A DNA stretch of 25,945 bases from VBDM01 sp035637655 (GTDB taxonomy: Bacteria; Pseudomonadota; Gammaproteobacteria; Burkholderiales; SG8-39): assembly GCA_035637655.1 (NCBI GenBank), contig DASPWT010000037.1, positions 1-25,945 of the forward strand. The letters run 5' to 3'. Shown piece after piece: positions 24,196-25,945 of this stretch (positions are counted from its first letter, which is position 1; each line of letters opens with the position of its first letter). The notes below the pieces were generated by a model that saw only the letters and a list, made by a program, of their open reading frames with translations, did not search any database and was not told the origin of the DNA. Made by a program: the position numbers and the translations under genes.

Positions 24196-25314
24196 TCACG
24201 CCGCCTTGGTCGGGAGTTCGGTCAGTTCCGCCCTGTAGGCCTCCTCCATCCGCGGCTTGAGATCGTGCTTGGCGAGCGCCTCGGTAAACAGCTGGCGAAT
24301 CGCCGGCCGCTCGTCCGCGTAATCGATCTGGTCGCCGCCGAGCCGCCTGCTGATCCAGGCCTTCGGCACCCCCTGCTCGTTGCGAATCGAGGTAGCTTCG
24401 TGCTTGAAGGCGAGGTAGCGCGCCGGCGCCGTGCCCGTGTTGAAATGCTGGTGGAACCACATGTTCGGCGGCACGATCATCGATCCGACCTGCCAGTCGT
24501 AACGGCGCGGCTCGCCGCCTTCGGGCCACATGAGGCTGTAGCCCTCGCCGGAGAGCACGATCACGTGCGCGCCCGGGCCGTGCGCGTGCCCTTTCTTGTA
24601 CGTGCCTACGGGGAACTGAGAGATATGGCTGTTCATCGATCCACGCGCCATGTTGAAGCGGATGTGCCCCCCGCCGGCTCCGCGCTCCCTCGCCGAGATG
24701 AGGGGCAGATTGACTGCGTCGGCGACAAAATTCGTCTCCAGCAGCAGGCCCTTCTGCTCGCCCTTGTTGCTGAAGTAATCCGGCTCGCCGGAAAAACGGT
24801 TCTTGAAATCGTATTTCGTGTTGAACACGAATTCGATGTCTTCGTAAAGGTTGATGACCGCGGGCCCGTTGGTCACGGCCACGTAGCGCGCGGGTTCACG
24901 GCCCGATCCGTTGAAATGCTGGTGCCAGGTGTTGAGGGGAACGGCGAAGAGCGACCCGGTCTTCCATTCGAACGTGATACGCTGGCCCGCGTCGTTCCAA
25001 ACGGTGGTCGACCCGCGCCCGCCCAGCACGTAGATCATCTCTTCGAACAGCTGCCGCTGCGGCGCGAGTTTCTGTCCCGCCGGAATTTCGCATACGTAAC
25101 AGTCGTTCGAGGTCCGGGAGGCGTCGTGGTTGAGGTAGACGCCCGCTCCGCCGCGCCTTGCCCACGGTTTCAGCTCGACCGTATGCAGGTTCGGAACATA
25201 GTGCGCACCGATGATTTCCAGGCCCTCGCCCCGCACCCAGCGGGAATAAGGTGTTTCTCTTTCAGTGGCGAATTTTTTTGCAAATTCCTCGGAGACTACG
25301 GCGTTTCTGGCCAT
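24196..25314 (-). CDS. Double-cupin protein of unknown substrate
   Basis: A 372-residue protein with two cupin domains. In domain 1 the usual HxH of motif 1 is replaced (LAPQRQLFEEMIYVLGGRG), while motif 2 keeps its histidine in VPLNTWHQHFNGSG. Domain 2 has GHAHGPGAHVIVLSGEG, with HxH but His where Glu is usual, and VPPNMWFHQHFNTG. Metal binding is therefore probably best in domain 2. From memory, related proteins are sometimes labelled ethanolamine ammonia-lyase activating proteins, without biochemical support I know of; no eut genes are present. A gentisate-dioxygenase-like enzyme is another possibility. The ATG at 25314 has GGAG at good spacing. Confidence 0.8.
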   Translation of the reverse strand: MARNAVVSEEFAKKFATERETPYSRWVRGEGLEIIGAHYVPNLHTVELKPWARRGGAGVYLNHDASRTSNDCYVCEIPAGQKLAPQRQLFEEMIYVLGGRGSTTVWNDAGQRITFEWKTGSLFAVPLNTWHQHFNGSGREPARYVAVTNGPAVINLYEDIEFVFNTKYDFKNRFSGEPDYFSNKGEQKGLLLETNFVADAVNLPLISARERGAGGGHIRFNMARGSMNSHISQFPVGTYKKGHAHGPGAHVIVLSGEGYSLMWPEGGEPRRYDWQVGSMIVPPNMWFHQHFNTGTAPARYLAFKHEATSIRNEQGVPKAWISRRLGGDQIDYADERPAIRQLFTEALAKHDLKPRMEEAYRAELTELPTKAA

Positions 25315-25322
25315 GTAACGCT

Positions 25323-25339
25323 CCTGCCCTTTAGGCAGG
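25323..25339 (-). promoter_or_regulatory. Hairpin linking the two cupin genes
   Basis: CCTGCC and GGCAGG pair perfectly around a 5-base loop. In the mRNA the left arm is the last two codons of the upstream cupin, the loop holds its TAA stop, and the right arm runs into the GGAG ribosome binding site of the downstream cupin. A ribosome finishing the first gene would open it, which suggests coupled translation. Confidence 0.35.
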
Positions 25340-25945
25340 CTCCTTGATTCTGCCCGCGAGGTATTTCTCGACGAGCTCGGCGCTGAGCACGAGCTTGGCA
25401 TCGTACTCGGGGGCGTCCTCGATCTGCTCAAGGTCGTTCAGCCCGCAGTACTTGTAGATCCGGTTGGTCGCCGAGACGAGCCGCACCGGCTTGTCCGATG
25501 CCGCGTTGAAATGCTGGTGGATGGTGTTCGGCGGTATGTAGATCACGTCCCCCGCCTCCCACTCCCAGCGCTTCACCTCCGCCTGCGGCGTCCAGTGGTA
25601 CGTGTCGGTGATCTCCACGTCGCAGTCCTGGTGCAGGTCGTAGCCCCGGCCTTCCACCACGTACAGGCATTCCTCGGCCAGGTGCCGGTGCCTGCCAGAG
25701 CGGCTGCCCGGCGGAATGATCTGCATGTAGGCGTCCACCGTCTCCATGCGCGTGTTCATCTGCTCGTTGAGCAGGTGTTTCAGCAGCCCCTGGCGCGACA
25801 TCTCCCAGGGCATGTCCTCCGGGTGCAGGATCTTCCTGCGCTTGGCGTTCCTCGCCGGCGCCTGCATCGCATGGTCGAGCAGGTTCTGATACAGCTTCTG
25901 GTGCGCGCTGCCGCGCATCCAGGCTTTCGATTCACCCCAGGCCAT
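25331..25945 (-). CDS. Single-cupin protein, possibly cut by right window edge
   Basis: 204 residues are visible. The last three bases of the window read ATG on this strand, so this could be the start, but the frame is open to the edge and the protein may well extend further. The cupin motif 1 is canonical: GRHRHLAEECLYVVEGRG (HxH-x3-E). Motif 2 is IPPNTIHQHFNAAS. The HQHFN pentapeptide also occurs in both domains of the neighbouring double cupin, so the two genes share ancestry. A charged helical N-terminal region (about residues 1-60) precedes the cupin. The gene sits 16 bases upstream of its partner. The substrate is unknown; a metal-dependent oxygenase or a binding subunit are options. 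Confidence 0.75.
   Translation of the reverse strand: MAWGESKAWMRGSAHQKLYQNLLDHAMQAPARNAKRRKILHPEDMPWEMSRQGLLKHLLNEQMNTRMETVDAYMQIIPPGSRSGRHRHLAEECLYVVEGRGYDLHQDCDVEITDTYHWTPQAEVKRWEWEAGDVIYIPPNTIHQHFNAASDKPVRLVSATNRIYKYCGLNDLEQIEDAPEYDAKLVLSAELVEKYLAGRIKEPA

Overview
The window is high-GC, almost fully coding DNA from a betaproteobacterium. The evidence is gene content and order: HisZ beside a DUF2065 protein, hflC and purA; PilW/PilF and RodZ between rlmN and ispG; and a DUF6352-type protein. Neither gene content nor order lets me name a genus. There are no rRNA or tRNA genes, no insertion sequences and no CRISPR array.

Region 1 (1-13858, all on the minus strand) is a long housekeeping block. 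Read in the direction of transcription it runs ndk, rlmN, pilW, rodZ, ispG, hisS, yfgM-like, bamB, der, then hfq, hflX, hflK, hflC, DUF2065, hisZ, purA (cut by the left edge). Many junctions overlap by 1-4 bases, which suggests translational coupling. In Escherichia coli these are two separate clusters; here they are joined end to end, with hisZ placed before purA. I find candidate promoters before ndk and before hfq.

Region 2 (13859-14223) is a 365-base divergent gap. It holds the ndk promoter, an inverted repeat around its -35, and a very strong intrinsic terminator on the plus strand with no gene in front of it. This is the best hint of an unannotated RNA. A TctD/TctE-like response regulator and sensor kinase follow on the plus strand (14224-16300). 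The kinase runs tail to tail into tilS with a 32-base overlap.

Region 3 (16269-20268, minus strand) carries a DUF6352-family gene, an AlkA-type glycosylase, accA and tilS. The DUF6352 gene appears to start at an ATT codon, with a good ribosome binding site and a family-like N-terminus that an ATG/GTG/TTG search would miss.

Region 4 (20395-23515, plus strand) is a secreted M28 metallopeptidase followed at once by a POT-family peptide transporter. Together they look like a peptide-scavenging unit.

Region 5 (23526-25945, minus strand) holds two adjacent cupin genes (the upstream one reaches the right edge) and an HNH endonuclease. The cupin junction has a small hairpin that spans the first gene's stop codon and the second gene's ribosome binding site. 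The cupins' substrate is unknown. I see no clear defence or other wholly new multi-gene system. The most unusual points are the ATT start, the orphan terminator and the cupin pair.
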